A stretch of 64,000 nt of DNA from contig CM036761.1 in assembly GCA_020796225.1 (NCBI GenBank), forward strand, positions 39,430,428-39,494,427, written 5' to 3'. Shown here one piece after another: positions 43,418 through 54,244 of this stretch. The notes beneath the pieces are model-generated. The model saw only the letters and a list, made by a program, of their open reading frames with translations, was not told where the DNA came from and searched no databases. This DNA is from Arion vulgaris. Its lineage: Eukaryota > Mollusca > Gastropoda > Stylommatophora > Arionidae. The translations under genes were made by a program, and so were the position numbers. Position 1 is the stretch's first letter. Each line of letters starts with the position of its first letter.

Positions 43418-44691
43418 AAGCTGCACGGGCAAACTCAACTAGCGCATGGTGAACAAACGGCTATCTTGACACTTTGAAAGCAAAGGACTTCTCATGGCAC
43501 AACAGGGAGGCTTTCGGAAGTACCAATCTACAGAAGATCAGGTAACCTATATCGCCCAGGAAATCGAGGATGGTTTCCAAGAAAAGAAACATACACTGGC
43601 AGTTTTGGTAGATATGAAGAAGACGTTTGACACAGTCTGGAAAGAGGGGCTAAAACTGAAACTCCTCACCCTCGGTATGAAGGGGAAAATGTACAAATGG
43701 CTTGATAGATATCTGGAGAACAGAACAGCAAGGGTTCAAGTTCAGGGGTACACAAGCATAAAGGCTACATTAGAGCAAGGAGTCCCCAAGGAGGAGTGCT
43801 CTCACCAACTCTCTTTCTAATCTTTGTCAATGACATAGCAACATGCCTACCAAAGCGAGTACACTCTTCCATGTATGCCGACGACCTGTCAATATGGGCG
43901 AGAGAAGAGTCAATGCCCATAGAAACAAATCGACTGCAAGATACGCTAAATAAGCTAGAAGTCTGGTCAAAAAGTGGAATATGAACATAAACGCTTCTAA
44001 AACGACCTACACTGTGTTCTCGCAGAACAACCAGAATCACAAAATTAAGCTTAAAGTAAATGGGTAAGATCTTCCAGAAAGCAAGACCTCAACGTACCTG
44101 GGAGTCACACTCAACCGAAAGCTGACTTGGTGACCCAAATTGAAAATGCTACTGCAAAGCGAAACACAGGCTCACAATGATGTGCAAACTCGCAGGTTCC
44201 ACGTGGGGAGCAAACACCAGAGTCCTCAAAACACTCTACTCTGGAAGAGTACGACTGGTTCTGGAGTACGGCATTGCAGTGTGGAGTAGTGCATCCAACA
44301 AACAATTCGCCAAAGTGAGCAACAGTCAAAACCGTGCAATACGCATTACCACAGGAGCCATGAAGTCCACTCCCATCAAGGCGATGGAAACAATCACAGG
44401 CATCCAACCAATGGCAGATCGAAGGGACAGAAAAGTCTTGGTATTGGCAGAAAAACTTAAACGGCTCGAATCCCAACCTATGCACGAAAGAATGAACGGC
44501 TTCGGAAGGGGCAGGATACAGAGAATCAAGTTTGCAAAAAACGCTAAAGCACTGACCGCAGACCATCCGGTCCTAGCAAAATGTAAGGTCAAATCAATCC
44601 CGGCAGCCGATAAGTGCCCGCCGTTGAAAACCAAAATGCCGGAACTAAGGGAATCAATCCCAGGCATACTTAAAAGGGCAGCAAGAAAACT

Positions 44692-45576
44692 TTGAAAGAA
44701 GAGCGGCACAGAAAATACATAGAGACCGAATACCATGAAAAAGAGTGGATACACGTGTATACTGATGGATCGGCAAGGAACGCAATCAGCGATGACGGAG
44801 GAGGAATAGTACTTAAACTCTCAAAGAAAGTGACGGTCACGAAAGCGATTGCCACAGGTACATACTCAAATAACTACCGGGCAGAGGCAGAGGCAATAAG
44901 AACAGCGGCCAAAATGATCCTAGAGAGAAAAGGCACCTCTCGCAACAGTCGTGATATTCACCGATGTTCTATCGGTCATCACGGCACTCAAAAGCGTAAG
45001 CAAAACAGAGCAACCCTCGATGCACTAGTGTACGCACTCAAACGCACCGTCATTCAGTGGATCCCATCACACTGCAACATAAGCGGAAATGAACACGCCG
45101 ACAAGCTAGCTAAAGAAGGCGGGCGACTACCTCAGACTGATCTCGAGATCAGTTATGAGGAAGCCAGCACAACCATCGACTGGCACTATAAAGACAAATG
45201 GTCAAAAGACCATCCTCAGTACAACAACAGCGACGGGTACTATGGTCTGTCTCGCAGTGAACAAGTTGCTATACTCCGCCTCCGTACCGGCCACAACAAG
45301 CTCCGCGCCCACATGTTTCCCAAATTTAAAATTGGCACAACTAGCCTGTGCCCCTGCGAAATGGCGGACATGACGGCAGAACACATGCTGCAAGAATGTC
45401 AATTGGTAGCAGGTCTAAGAAAAGAAACCTGGCCCCAAAATACAGAGCTTTGGGAGAAGCTGTACGGAGGAACGGAGTCCCTTAAAACCACGGTAAAATT
45501 CATGATAAAGTTGGTTCATCAGTCTAGGCCGGGATCGCGAGAGAGAGAGAGAGAGAGAGATACGGCGCTTACATAA
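44692..45576 (+). CDS. LINE-B RNase H and C-terminal region, 294-codon frame
   Basis: RNase H motifs are VYTDGSARNAISDDGGGIVL, YRAEAEAIRTAAKMIL and IQWIPSHCNISGNEHADKLA (His and Asp kept). The second-Asp block (VVIFTD-like) is disturbed by a frameshift-like stretch near 44960-45000. A YGLSRSEQVAILRLRTGHNK segment and CPCEMADMTAEHMLQECQL follow. The frame runs through the (GA)n tract. The 61-codon minus frame antisense to its start is not coding. Confidence 0.85.
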   Translation: MKEERHRKYIETEYHEKEWIHVYTDGSARNAISDDGGGIVLKLSKKVTVTKAIATGTYSNNYRAEAEAIRTAAKMILERKGTSRNSRDIHRCSIGHHGTQKRKQNRATLDALVYALKRTVIQWIPSHCNISGNEHADKLAKEGGRLPQTDLEISYEEASTTIDWHYKDKWSKDHPQYNNSDGYYGLSRSEQVAILRLRTGHNKLRAHMFPKFKIGTTSLCPCEMADMTAEHMLQECQLVAGLRKETWPQNTELWEKLYGGTESLKTTVKFMIKLVHQSRPGSRERERERDTALT

Positions 45577-45750
45577 ATCTTTAGATACGGAGATTACAGA
45601 AACGGTTAGATATGGAGCTTACAGAAACGACAGGATACGGAGCTTACAGAAACCTTTAGATACCTAGCTTACAGAAACGTTAAGATACGGAGCTTACATT
45701 AAATCTTTAGATACTGAGCTTACAGAAACGAATGTTAGTAATAATCACCA
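45560..45750. repeat. 25-bp repeat after LINE-B, about 7 units
   Basis: Units read about gatacggagcttacagaaac plus gttta, with variants (ggcgcttacataaatct, tacctagc). The same units follow the LINE-B end at 47520-47600 in the other orientation, so they look like the element's own 3' tail rather than target sequence. Confidence 0.85.
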
Positions 45751-46795
45751 TTCTTATTGTTACTATAATCCAGCTTAGTATCATCATCATCGTCATCATT
45801 AGCATTATCATCATCATCATCATCAACACGAGGTATTGGATTATTAACATTATATATGCTCTATTGTGATGTGATAACAGCAGTAGTCATTTTTTTAAAA
45901 GGGATAAGGAGACGCATTGAATGTCGTTATTCGAAGAAACTTTTCAAATAACATCTTTTGTGATTACTCCTTCCGAATAAATAATGCGAACAGAAGAGAT
46001 CAACCCTGAGTGCAGTAACTGGTCAAGTTTTGCAAATCGCGGTACAATTGTATAGCAAATAAAATTTACTGTCGATATGTTACGTAAGATAGTAAAACAG
46101 TTGGTGGGCGTCTCCACGTTGACGATTCACTGTAATTATATTAGACGATGAAAAATATCGTACGCCCAGAAGAGGCGTACCAAACAAGATACGAGAAAAA
46201 AAAGCAGAATAAAAAGAGTACATATTTTAGAATTTTACAAGAAATTTAGAGACCGTTAATCAAGTACTTCAATTATCTTAACACTGAGCAAAGAATAAAC
46301 TTATAATCTAGTAAGTATTTTTTTTCTAGTGATCGTTTTTGTTTGTGGGGCCAGACACACATTTTCGGAAAAATCATGGTTCTGGATTATGTTATATTTT
46401 AATTTATTAAATAATAAATGCACGTTACACATTATTTTGATGTAGCCTGGCCCCACTGGCCCTTAATGACGATCCGCCACTGCTTACTTCGTAGACGAGT
46501 GGTGCTAGGTTTGAAATCCCCAGTTGTAGAAGGATTATTCCCGACCGCAGCCGCTCTCAGATCGACCAATTTTCAATTGAATAATAGAGATTATGAAATA
46601 AAATCGACAAGCGAGATGATGATCACGTCAACCATCATGTGTTATTTGTTAAAGAAAAATATGGGCCCAACACTGTATGTCCCAATATTGTATAAGGCAG
46701 GAAAATGTTTATTGTGTTAATCTTACGTAATGGTAGCGAAAAGATGTCCTTCATTTTGTGGAATGCTGCGCACACAATGAAAATAAATAAAATAT
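45751..46795. other. AT-rich interval between inverted LINE-B ends
   Basis: A (CAT)n-like tract is at 45780-45830. The phrase gatccgccactgc at 46472 may be a shared repeat relic. No gene seen. Confidence 0.45.
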
Positions 46796-47055
46796 AGTGA
46801 GAACAAGTTAAGAGAATATATAGTACAAGGAAGTAAAAACTAACAAAAAATATACAAAAATGGGTCGGATAAATTAAGAAAAAATAGTGGGAACAAGTTA
46901 AGTACAAGGAAGTAAAATCTAACAAAAATATACAAAATGGGTCAGCTAAATAAAGAAAAAATAGTGAGAACAAGTTAAGAGAATGTATAGTACAAGGAAG
47001 TAAAATCTAACAAAAAATATACAAAAATGTGTCAGCTAAATAAAGAAAAAAAAAG
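46796..47055. repeat. About 90-bp tandem repeat, three copies
   Basis: Copies start gtgagaacaagttaagagaa (46797), gtgggaacaagttaagtaca (46888, with a 12-16 bp deletion) and gtgagaacaagttaagagaa (46962). Each continues gtacaaggaagtaaaa, atatacaaaa and gggtc(g/a)g/gctaaat. The minus-strand F/Y/L-rich frame is a by-product. Confidence 0.88.
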
Positions 47056-47184
47056 ATGCACACATGTTTGTACGATTAGAAGAAAAATTGATTGCAAAGG
47101 AGGCAGTGATTTATTTAGTAGTATACTAAACTATTAGAAATGTTTGCTACATATGAGAGGCTAAAAAAGAAATTACGCTAGGAA

Positions 47185-47484
47185 TTGTCAAAGCAATATC
47201 AGCTTTTAAATGACCAAATAAAATATGGAATTAATATACAGTTATACAGTTTTAAAACTAAATTACATATTTTCAATTCCAATGTTGTATCTCAACATAT
47301 GCCAGCGAGGGTTAAAACAAAGACTGAAAATATCGAAAATAAATTGAATGAATGTGAAAATAGATATAAGGAAATAATAATGAACATAAAACGGGATGAA
47401 TGGAGAAGTGATGAATTCAGAGAAATGTCTGGTCAACTACTAGTAACAACTATTATAAGAAAGAGAAGATGCAGATATGTTTAG
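47185..47484 (+). CDS. Unrecognised 99-codon frame, low confidence
   Basis: It encodes MSKQYQLLNDQIKYGINIQL and, further on, RVKTKTENIENKLNECENRY, a charged helical (possibly coiled-coil) stretch. The frame extends upstream of the ATG as MFATYERLKKKLR with one stop. No known family recognised. It is in AT-rich sequence between the two LINE-B ends. It may be chance or a degenerate gag-like piece. Confidence 0.25.
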   Translation: MSKQYQLLNDQIKYGINIQLYSFKTKLHIFNSNVVSQHMPARVKTKTENIENKLNECENRYKEIIMNIKRDEWRSDEFREMSGQLLVTTIIRKRRCRYV

Positions 47485-47519
47485 ATGGAATAGTTGTCGA
47501 TATATACGATATATATACA

Positions 47520-47982
47520 CCTATAAGCTCCGTATCTAAAGGTTTCTGTAAGCTCCGTATTTAATCGTTTCTGTAAGCTCCGTATCTAAAGATTTATGTA
47601 AGCTCCGCATCTCTCTCTCTCTCTCGCGATCCCGGCCTAGACTGATGAACCAACTTTTATCACGAATTTTACCGTGGTTTTAAGGGACTCCGTTCCTCCG
47701 TACAGCTTCTCGCGAAGCTCTGTGTTTTTGGGGCCAGGTTTCTTTTCTTAGACCTACTACCAATTGACATTCTTGCAGCATGTGTTCTGCCGTCATGTCC
47801 GCCATTCCGCAGGGGCACAGGCTAGTTGTGCCAATTTTAAATTTGTTAAACATGTGGGCGAGGAGCTTGTTGTGGCCGGTACGGAGGCGGAGTATAGCAA
47901 CTTGTTCACTGCGAGACAGACCATAGTACCCGTCGCTGTTGTTGTATTAAGGATGGTCTTTTGACCATTTGTCTTTATATAT
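47520..47982 (-). mobile_element. LINE-B 3' end, inverted copy
   Basis: It is the complement of 45187-45650, including the CPCGMADMTAEHMLQECQLV segment, the (GA)n stretch and several 25-bp units. Few differences are visible by eye. Both outer edges abut atatata runs (47500-47518 and 47975-47992), which could be a target duplication of a 5'-truncated insertion. Confidence 0.92.
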
Positions 47983-48061
47983 ATATATAATTATGATGTG
48001 AAGGTATTTAATGTGTATTATCGTTAAATGATTGATAACATCTACACATCTTCTACTTCTT

Positions 48062-48296
48062 CAAGCGCCCTATATCGATCACTTGTTAACCGCTGTGTGG
48101 AATTTGTATGTGATCTGACAACAAGCTATTGTACATTGTGCCAGTTATGTGCCTGCACGTCCGATTTCTGCGATGCTTTCTGTTTACTAGGGTAGCTTTC
48201 CTAGGTCCTACATCAGTCGCCTCTTACGACATGCCTTGTAGATCGCAGTGGTGCTATTCTTTGCTTCCCTTGCAGGCCCCGGTACCACACGGGCGT
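48062..48296 (-). mobile_element. SINE-2 copy, best preserved
   Basis: On the minus strand it starts cgcccgtgtggtaccggggc, passes aaagaatagcaccactgcga, aaggcatgtcgtaagaggcg and ctaccctagtaaacag. It then has gcacataactggcacaatgt and ends gcgcttgaagaagtag. The first ~85 bp match the RTE head; the body is shared with the copies at 3462 and 4235. Confidence 0.9.
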
Positions 48297-48633
48297 CTAC
48301 ACATCTAAGGTCGACAACAACGGATCTTCAGCAACACTGTCTGCGCCTTGCCACAATGGTTTATTTCGTCAAAATGTTCTTTGTTTATCTCTGAACGTAT
48401 ATTTTCCTAAAATATTACAGTATTCATCATGTCCTCATCCTTTGCTTACAATTATTTGTATATGGAAATAACAAGGGGAAGTGTGAGGGGAGACCAATAC
48501 CGTTGCAAGATTTAGCACCATGAAATTAAAGATGAAGAACAGTTCTAACTTAGCATTTAACGTAATTTCTCCTTGCAAAAAATTAGAGTTTTATATTCGT
48601 AAGTTTGTTGTTTTTATGGTTTTTTGTTGTTTT
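48297..48633. other. Interval without recognised feature
   Basis: Nothing beyond T-rich stretches next to SINE-4. Confidence 0.4.
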
Positions 48634-48836
48634 TTCTTCGATTCAGAAGCACTTGAGCTTAAAGCTCTTTGGGTCGGTGCCATGGACATCGTAACCCTTC
48701 GGTTCGGTGCCACGAACACCGTGAATCTGGGGAACCTGTGACTTTTCTGCCAGCCCGCGGAGTTGAACCTGCACACACAGAGGGCTAGTCACCCGCAGTC
48801 CAACGTGCTACGAACACGCTGGGCAGGCGGGCGAAC
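48634..48836 (-). mobile_element. SINE-4 copy
   Basis: On the plus strand it runs from ttcgattcagaagcacttga through ttcggttcggtgccacgaac to gtgctacgaacacgctgggc, the complement of the SINE-4 at 23192. The head is complete and the A tail is the T-rich stretch to the left. Confidence 0.88.
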
Positions 48837-49010
48837 CTTACCCTGTAGTGTCGCAGAGGGTGGTACCCGGCCAAGTTTTAAATGTGTAAATTCCGGAGCG
48901 TCGTTATCCTTTTGAACGATTGTTGCACGGAGTTGTAAAATTTGGTTTAGTTACCTATTGGTTCTATGAAAGCTCCCACCCTTTGGCCGCAATCAAGTGT
49001 GCACTACTAG

Positions 49011-49044
49011 CACTTTGATCTTAACCAAAAGGCAGAGAAGCGAT
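49011..49044 (-). ncRNA. U2 snRNA 5'-end-like sequence (pseudo)
   Basis: Read on the minus strand from 49044, it is atcgcttctctgccttttgg then ttaagatcaaagtg. The start of metazoan U2 is nearly identical (ATCGCTTCTCGGCCTTTTGG, then CTAAGATCAA). Only this first ~34 nt is recognised. The branch-point-pairing segment (GTAGTA), Sm site and 3' stems of U2 do not follow clearly. It may be a truncated retro-pseudogene, or the head of a snRNA-derived SINE. Confidence 0.6.
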
Positions 49045-49199
49045 CGGGTCTCTTGTTTAAACTTCCTGCATTCTTTGTAGACACTTCTTCTCTGTCGTGA
49101 CTAATTTTCTTCTCTTGTTTGATGTCAGCGTCCAGGTTTCACTTCTCACGCTCCATATTCTATATGTGTGAATGTTAAATGTATACTCGTATATATTAT

Positions 49200-49510
49200 A
49201 TATATATATGATTTTTATTGTTTATTTTCTTTTTCCTCTTCTAGTTTTTGTGTATTTATTTCGTTATTCGTTTTTAGTCACATATTTTCATTTTAGGGCG
49301 GTTAAGAACTTATTGTTTGATTCTAAATGTACTGTGCTGTGTGAAAAATGAAATTCTTCACTTCTTTTGTATCCTTTGCTTGATAAAGGCGTTTGGCAGA
49401 AAAGTTGCTGTGTATTGTTTTTGTATTTTAATTAAAACTACAGTACTTTGTTTTGATGTGTTTCGTCATTGCTAATAGTTTTACTGCAGTCTTCCCTTAT
49501 ATCGATAATA
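49200..49510 (+). mobile_element. Penelope-like tail, plus orientation
   Basis: It contains tgtatttatttcgttattcg and cttcacttcttttgtatcc. Then come tgcttgataaaggcgtttgg, cagaaaagttgctgtgtatt, aactacagtactttg and ttttactgcagtcttccctt. The same ordered phrases occur at 50540-50645, and reversed at 54245-54800. No ORF is attached. Confidence 0.75.
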
Positions 49511-49589
49511 GTTTAGTATACTAGTAAATAAATTAATTGTAATTATTGGCGAATGAAGTTTGCGGGCTGAAGCTTTGCATATCCATGAC

Positions 49590-49965
49590 TATTGGGACAC
49601 ATCATTATTAAATAGCATGTCCCTTGCGGAAAGTCGCTTTCATCACAGCTCGCTTGAAAAACTCTCTGTCTGTAGTAAGTTCTCCCGACTCTTATAGCAT
49701 CATATTCAAGGTTTCTTTGATGTTCTGATGTCTACCTTCTTTTTGGTCGTCCCCTGCCTCGTACTCCAGAAACCATGCATTTTATTACCTTTCTATGCAA
49801 ACCACTGTGACGTTTAATGTGGATAAAATATTTCGTATTATGGAACATAATTTTATTTTTGAGCCAATGCTCCTCGATATGAAGGTCTTGTAGGATGTCT
49901 GTGGTTTTTCTTTTCTCTGCCCAGGATGTTCTAATAGAATTTCTGTAGCAATCTTGTTTCAAAGC
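49590..49965 (-). mobile_element. LINE C-terminal relic
   Basis: The minus strand frame reads IHIKRHSGLHRKVIKCMVSG then VRGRGRPKRR, preceded by LKNKIMFHNTKYF. K.RYFGH..RH..L....EG...G.RGRGRP.RRW is the C-terminus of endonuclease-type LINE polyproteins. The Trp-containing end is lost at a frameshift. Confidence 0.7.
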
Positions 49966-50021
49966 TTCATTTTGTTAGTTAATGTTTGTGTCTACGTAAA
50001 AAAAAAAAAAGTGAAGGAACC

Positions 50022-50265
50022 CTTTCATACTTCGTGGTATATAGGTCAATACAGTGTATTTTTCATTGACCGTCGGCACACAATGGGTGATGTGGTCAGC
50101 ATCACGCCGGCCGCCTTTACTTTCCCAGAGCATGTCTGGTACCCAGTTGAGGCTGGGTCGATCATGAGACCGTCGCGGTCGGGAAAATTCCACGCGCATT
50201 GCGGGAGCTGAACCCAGACCACAAGAAGCGAGTTCACTAACAACTACGCTACAGCGGCTCTCTTA
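50022..50265 (-). mobile_element. SINE-5, tRNA-headed
   Basis: On the minus strand: gagagccgctgtagcgtagt, then tgttagtgaactcgcttctt (A-box region), gtctgggttcagctcccgca (B box). The body has ctcaactgggtaccagacat, gatgctgaccacatcaccc, and ends near gtatgaaagggttccttcac with a T-run/A-run junction at 50000. A diverged copy is at 10490. Confidence 0.85.
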
Positions 50266-50409
50266 TGGTCTACGATTCACATCTATATATTGCCAGAGGG
50301 AATATGCAAGTTATCAGGAGTCTTACTTTTGTTTCTTTGCTTGTGTCATAGTTTCTTCACACTATCTACCCTCTGGAGTGCCATGGAGGTACTAATCATA
50401 CATACGAAC

Positions 50410-50650
50410 AATATTAGAACATCCTTCTTAATTACTGTATAATGTACACTGGAGAAACACGTAAAACAAAGTACTCTAGTTTTACAAAGTACAAAACAAT
50501 GACAATACACAGCAACGTTTCGACCAAAAGGCCTATAAACGTTGCTGTGTATTGTCATTGCTTTTGTATTTTGTAAAACTACAGTATGTTATTACGTGTT
50601 CCGCCATTTGTCATAGTTTTACTGCAGTCTCACCCTATATCGAGATTTAT
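50410..50650. mobile_element. Penelope-like tail pieces in head-to-head inverted pair
   Basis: Minus-oriented tail at 50410-50530 (agttttacaaagtacaaaac, caatgacaatacacagcaac, gtttcgaccaaaaggcc) abuts a plus-oriented tail at 50535-50650 (aaacgttgctgtgtattgtc, attttgtaaaact, acagtatgttattacgtg). The two arms form a near-perfect 43-bp stem around a 16-base spacer. Confidence 0.85.
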
Positions 50651-50765
50651 AATGTACACTGTATAATGAAGTGGTTTGGCCACTTAATAAGAATGCATCC
50701 AAACTTCACAGTATACCGTCTTCTACAACAGAACATTAGTGCGACGACAAAAGAAGAAGAAGAAT
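50650..50765 (+). mobile_element. LINE 3' end, short relic
   Basis: The plus strand reads MKWFGHLIRMHPNFTVYRLL then QQNISATTKEEEE and a gaagaagaag tail. WFGHL.RM is again the C-terminal LINE motif. It joins the PLE pair directly. Confidence 0.65.
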
Positions 50766-51104
50766 GTACACTTGTTTATAATTGTCTTTTTAATTTTGTT
50801 AATAGGTTTTGTCTTTACTTTTAGCAACAGCTCTAAGCAGTCAATCAGACATGCTATTGGTAGTACTTCTATCGATATGCTCACTCATAGCATACGAATT
50901 CTCTTTTACTAATGCTGAAGGGCTCGTAGTTCCTGGGTACGTCTGTTGTGTTATAAATGTTTATCCTATGACCAATACTGAACACTTTAACCCTATAAAT
51001 TCCGCAGTTTTGTTTTACCTCAGGGACGCACTTATATTACAATATATATAGAATGTATATTGTGAGCACAACACGGAAAGTAACAGTTACATAGAAACAA
51101 GACA
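50766..51104. other. Interval with one hydrophobic 80-codon frame
   Basis: The plus frame at 50809-51051 begins MSLLLATALSSQSDMLLVVL, a hydrophobic stretch resembling a signal or membrane segment. It has no recognised homology and no sign of splicing. I treat it as probable chance. Confidence 0.3.
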
Positions 51105-54100
51105 AATAAACCTCTTAGATTTGGCACATGGAACGTAAGGACCATGTGTCCCGGACTTGTCAACCTAGACCTGACGAAAACAAAGATATCTGAAAACAGC
51201 TGTCATAGACAGAGAACTTGAGAGACTGCAGGTAGACATAGCTGCACTACAGGAAACCAGGCTCCCAGACTGTGGCTCAGTAAAGAAAAGAATTACACAT
51301 TCTTCTGGCAGGGCCTAAGCACAAATGAACATAGACTGTATGGAGTCGGCTTTGCTGTGCACAATAGACTTGTGAAAGCTATTCTGTATCTGCATCAGAG
51401 CGAGTAATATCCCTACGATTCAATGTAAAATGTGGACTCCTAGACATCATATGTGTCTACGCACCAACCCTAGCAGAAGATAAAGACAAGTTTTATGACT
51501 CATTACAGAGTGTCGTTAACTCATTTCCAGTGGATGAGCAACTGTATATATTGGGGGACTTAAATGCACGCATATGACCTGATCACCAGTTATGGCTAGT
51601 ATGCCTGGATCATCATGTCATTGGAAATATCAACGATAATGGTCAAAGACTGTTTGAATTCTGCTCCCAAAACAACATGTGTTGTAACCAATACGCTTTT
51701 TGCTGTCAAACACAGGCCCATAGTGTCGTGGTGCCACCCACGATCAGGTCACTGGCATCAGCTTGATTTTGTACTCACACGCAGACAACACCTAAACACA
51801 GTGAAAATCACACGTACCTTCCACAGCGCGGATACAGATTTTGTGATACAGATTACGCACTAGTTATCAGCAATGTCAAAACATTTCTAAGGAAAACCCA
51901 TTCAACAAGACCACCCAAACCCAAAGCGTAACTAAAATGGGTATGACAGAGAATAGGGAGACTTTCAGAAAGGCGTTTACTGCTCGGTGTGAGAATGAAA
52001 TGGGAGAATGTAGCGTAGACGAAAAGTGGAACATTTTAAAATCTAACATATATGACTGTGCCATTGATTCCTTTGGCACCAAGAAATTCTCCAACAAAGA
52101 CTGGGCCGAACAAAATGAAACAACACTCAACCCCTACTTGAGGAAAAGAAAATAGCCTAATAAATTACAAAAAAGAAACCCTCGCAAAGTTCAAAGGACC
52201 ATCTTCAGCACATAAAATCAGTATTGCAACTAGAGTCAAGGAGGTTGGCAAATGAATACTGGTCAAATCTATGTACTGCGATACAAAATGCTGCAGATAT
52301 GGGCAACACCAAGGAAATTTACGAAAATATCAGAGTAGCTCTGGGACCAAACATAACAAAAATTGCCCCACTAACATCGGAAACAGGTGAGCCAATAACA
52401 GATATGACCAAACAGCTCGAAAGATGGGTGGAACATTATTCAAATCTTTACTCTGTGGAGAAACCAGCACACCCAGTTCTCGATCAGATCATACCGAAAC
52501 ATCATGAACTAACCGAGCTGGATATCGAACCCACAGAGCTGGAACTTTCCGAAGCAATCAACAAACTTTCAAATGGCAAGGTATCAGGACTAAACAACAT
52601 TCCTGCAGAAATCCTCAAATATAATAGGGATGAACTCCTGCCCCACCTCTACAATCTCCTTATTCAGTGCTGGAGAGAGGGAGAATTTCCTCAAGATATG
52701 AGGGATGCAAAGATAGTGACACTCTATAAAAACAAAGGGGATAAGGGGATTGTAACAACTACAGAGGTATCTCCCTTTTAAGTGTCACAGGCAAGGCTTT
52801 TGCACTAGTCTTTTCAAAACGACTACAGAAACTGGCGGTGCGTGTTCTTCCAGAGTTACAATGTGGATTCAGAGCTGGACGGTCAACAACTGACATGATA
52901 TTTACCCTTTGACAGCTCAAGAAAGTGCAGAGAGCAGAGTAAGCCTTTATGTATTGCTTTCGTGGATCTAACTAAGGCATTTGACACAGTCAGCAGACCA
53001 AGTCTTTATAAAATTGAAGCATATTGGCTGTCCCCCAAAGTTGCTCCAATTGATTGCCTCTTTCCATGAGGGCATGAAAGCCTGCATACAGTTCGATGGC
53101 AGCACATCTGATAGTTTGAGGTTAAGAGCGAGTCAAGCAGGTTGTGTCCTTGCCCCACACTCTTGGCATCTTCTTCGCAGTCCTTGTGAACCACGCCTTA
53201 GGGGACGCTGATGGTGATGTTTTCATCCGCACTAAATCTGACGGTTCACTCTTTAACTTGGCTCAGCTTAGAGCCAGGAAAAAACGACGGAAATTCTTCT
53301 CAAGGACCTCCTTTTCGCTGACGATGCTGCCTTAGTCGCCACAGTGAGACTACACTGCAATGCCTAATTAATAATTTGTCAAGGCATGCGACTTATTTTC
53401 TCTGACTATAAGTGTCTCCAAAACAGTTGTTTTATGTCAAGGAGGTAACACAACAAATATCACTTTAAATGGCAACCATCTAACACCAGTTAAACAATTT
53501 TGCTATCTTGGGTCCATGGTCACTGCCAGCCTTTCTCTTGATGAAAAAATCAACGCTCGTATATGGAGTGCGGCTACTACATTCGGCAAACTATCAAAGC
53601 GATAGTGGGACAACACAAAACTGACATTGCAGACGAAGATTCAAATATATCGAGCCTGTGTAATTAGTTCTTTACTATATGGCTCAGAAACATGGACAGC
53701 CTACTCAAGACACGAGAGGAGACTTAATATCTTTCACCTTCGATGTCTCCGCAAGATTATGAACATCAGGTGGTACGACAAGATAACCAACTCAGCAGTA
53801 CTGCAACGTGCAAATCTGCCTTCCATCATGGGCATGCTCAGCAGTAGACGACTAAGATGGTTGGGGCATGTGAGAAGAATGGAAACTTGCCGCATACCAA
53901 AACAAATGTTGTTCTGTGAACTTTCGGAGGAAGAGGCACCAGGGCAGACCACTGCTCAGATATAAAGATGTCTCAAAGCCTCAATGAAAAACTTTTCTAT
54001 AGGTCCCAGCAAATGGGAAAGACTAGCTGATGACAGAGTTGTGTGGAAAGCCAAATTGCGAAAGGGCGCAGAGTCTTTTGGGAAGAGACTTATGTATGAG

Positions 54101-54165
54101 CTGAACGACAAGAGAGAAAAGCGAAAACTTAGAAGTTGTCACAATGTAAAGACGAAAAAGGCCAT
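51105..54165 (+). mobile_element. LINE-E: endonuclease plus RT element, decayed, near full length
   Basis: The order is endonuclease (RFGTWNVRTMCPGL, AALQETRLPD-like, YVYAPT-like, YILGDLNA-like, GHWHQLDFVLTRRQHLNTVK) and linker (52224-52781, one 185-codon frame: NKLSNGKVSGLNNIPAEILK). Then comes RT (FRAGRSTTDMIF, FVDLTKAFDTVSRP, FADDAALVA split by frameshift at 53320). The C-terminus reads YGSETWTAYSRHERRLNIFH, LRKIMNIRWYDKI and RRLRWLGHVRRMETCRIPKQ. Many frameshifts. It is a different family from RTE A-C. The endonuclease cuts target DNA and the RT copies the RNA. Confidence 0.9.
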
Positions 54166-54244
54166 ATATATTCTGAGCGTCTGTAGCTCAAGCGGTAGTG
54201 AGATCGATCACAAACCCAAGCGTACCTTGTTCAAACCACAATAT

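Larger units (their letters stand above)
40545..45750 (+). mobile_element. LINE-B copy split by LINE-A
   Basis: The left part (40545-40732) encodes REWKEAIMVPILKPGKNK and PASYRPISLISCTG, an RT block. The right part resumes at 43430 as KLN.RMVNKRL, then [22 protein letters not shown] with LEQGVPKE, MYADDLSIWAREESMPIETN and RRDRKVLVLAEKLKRLESQP. RNase H follows (44692-45576). The (GA)n stretch at 45540-45560 and 25-bp repeats end it. The 5' end (endonuclease) is missing. Frames break near 43800, 43985 and 44690. Confidence 0.92.

Noticed and set aside
44111..44754. Minus frames of 151 and 142 codons
   Set aside because: Antisense to the LINE-B post-RT linker and RNase H start.
48841..49044. 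Functional U2 snRNA gene
   Set aside because: Only the first ~34 nt match; the branch-point segment, Sm site and 3' stem-loops are not recognisable.
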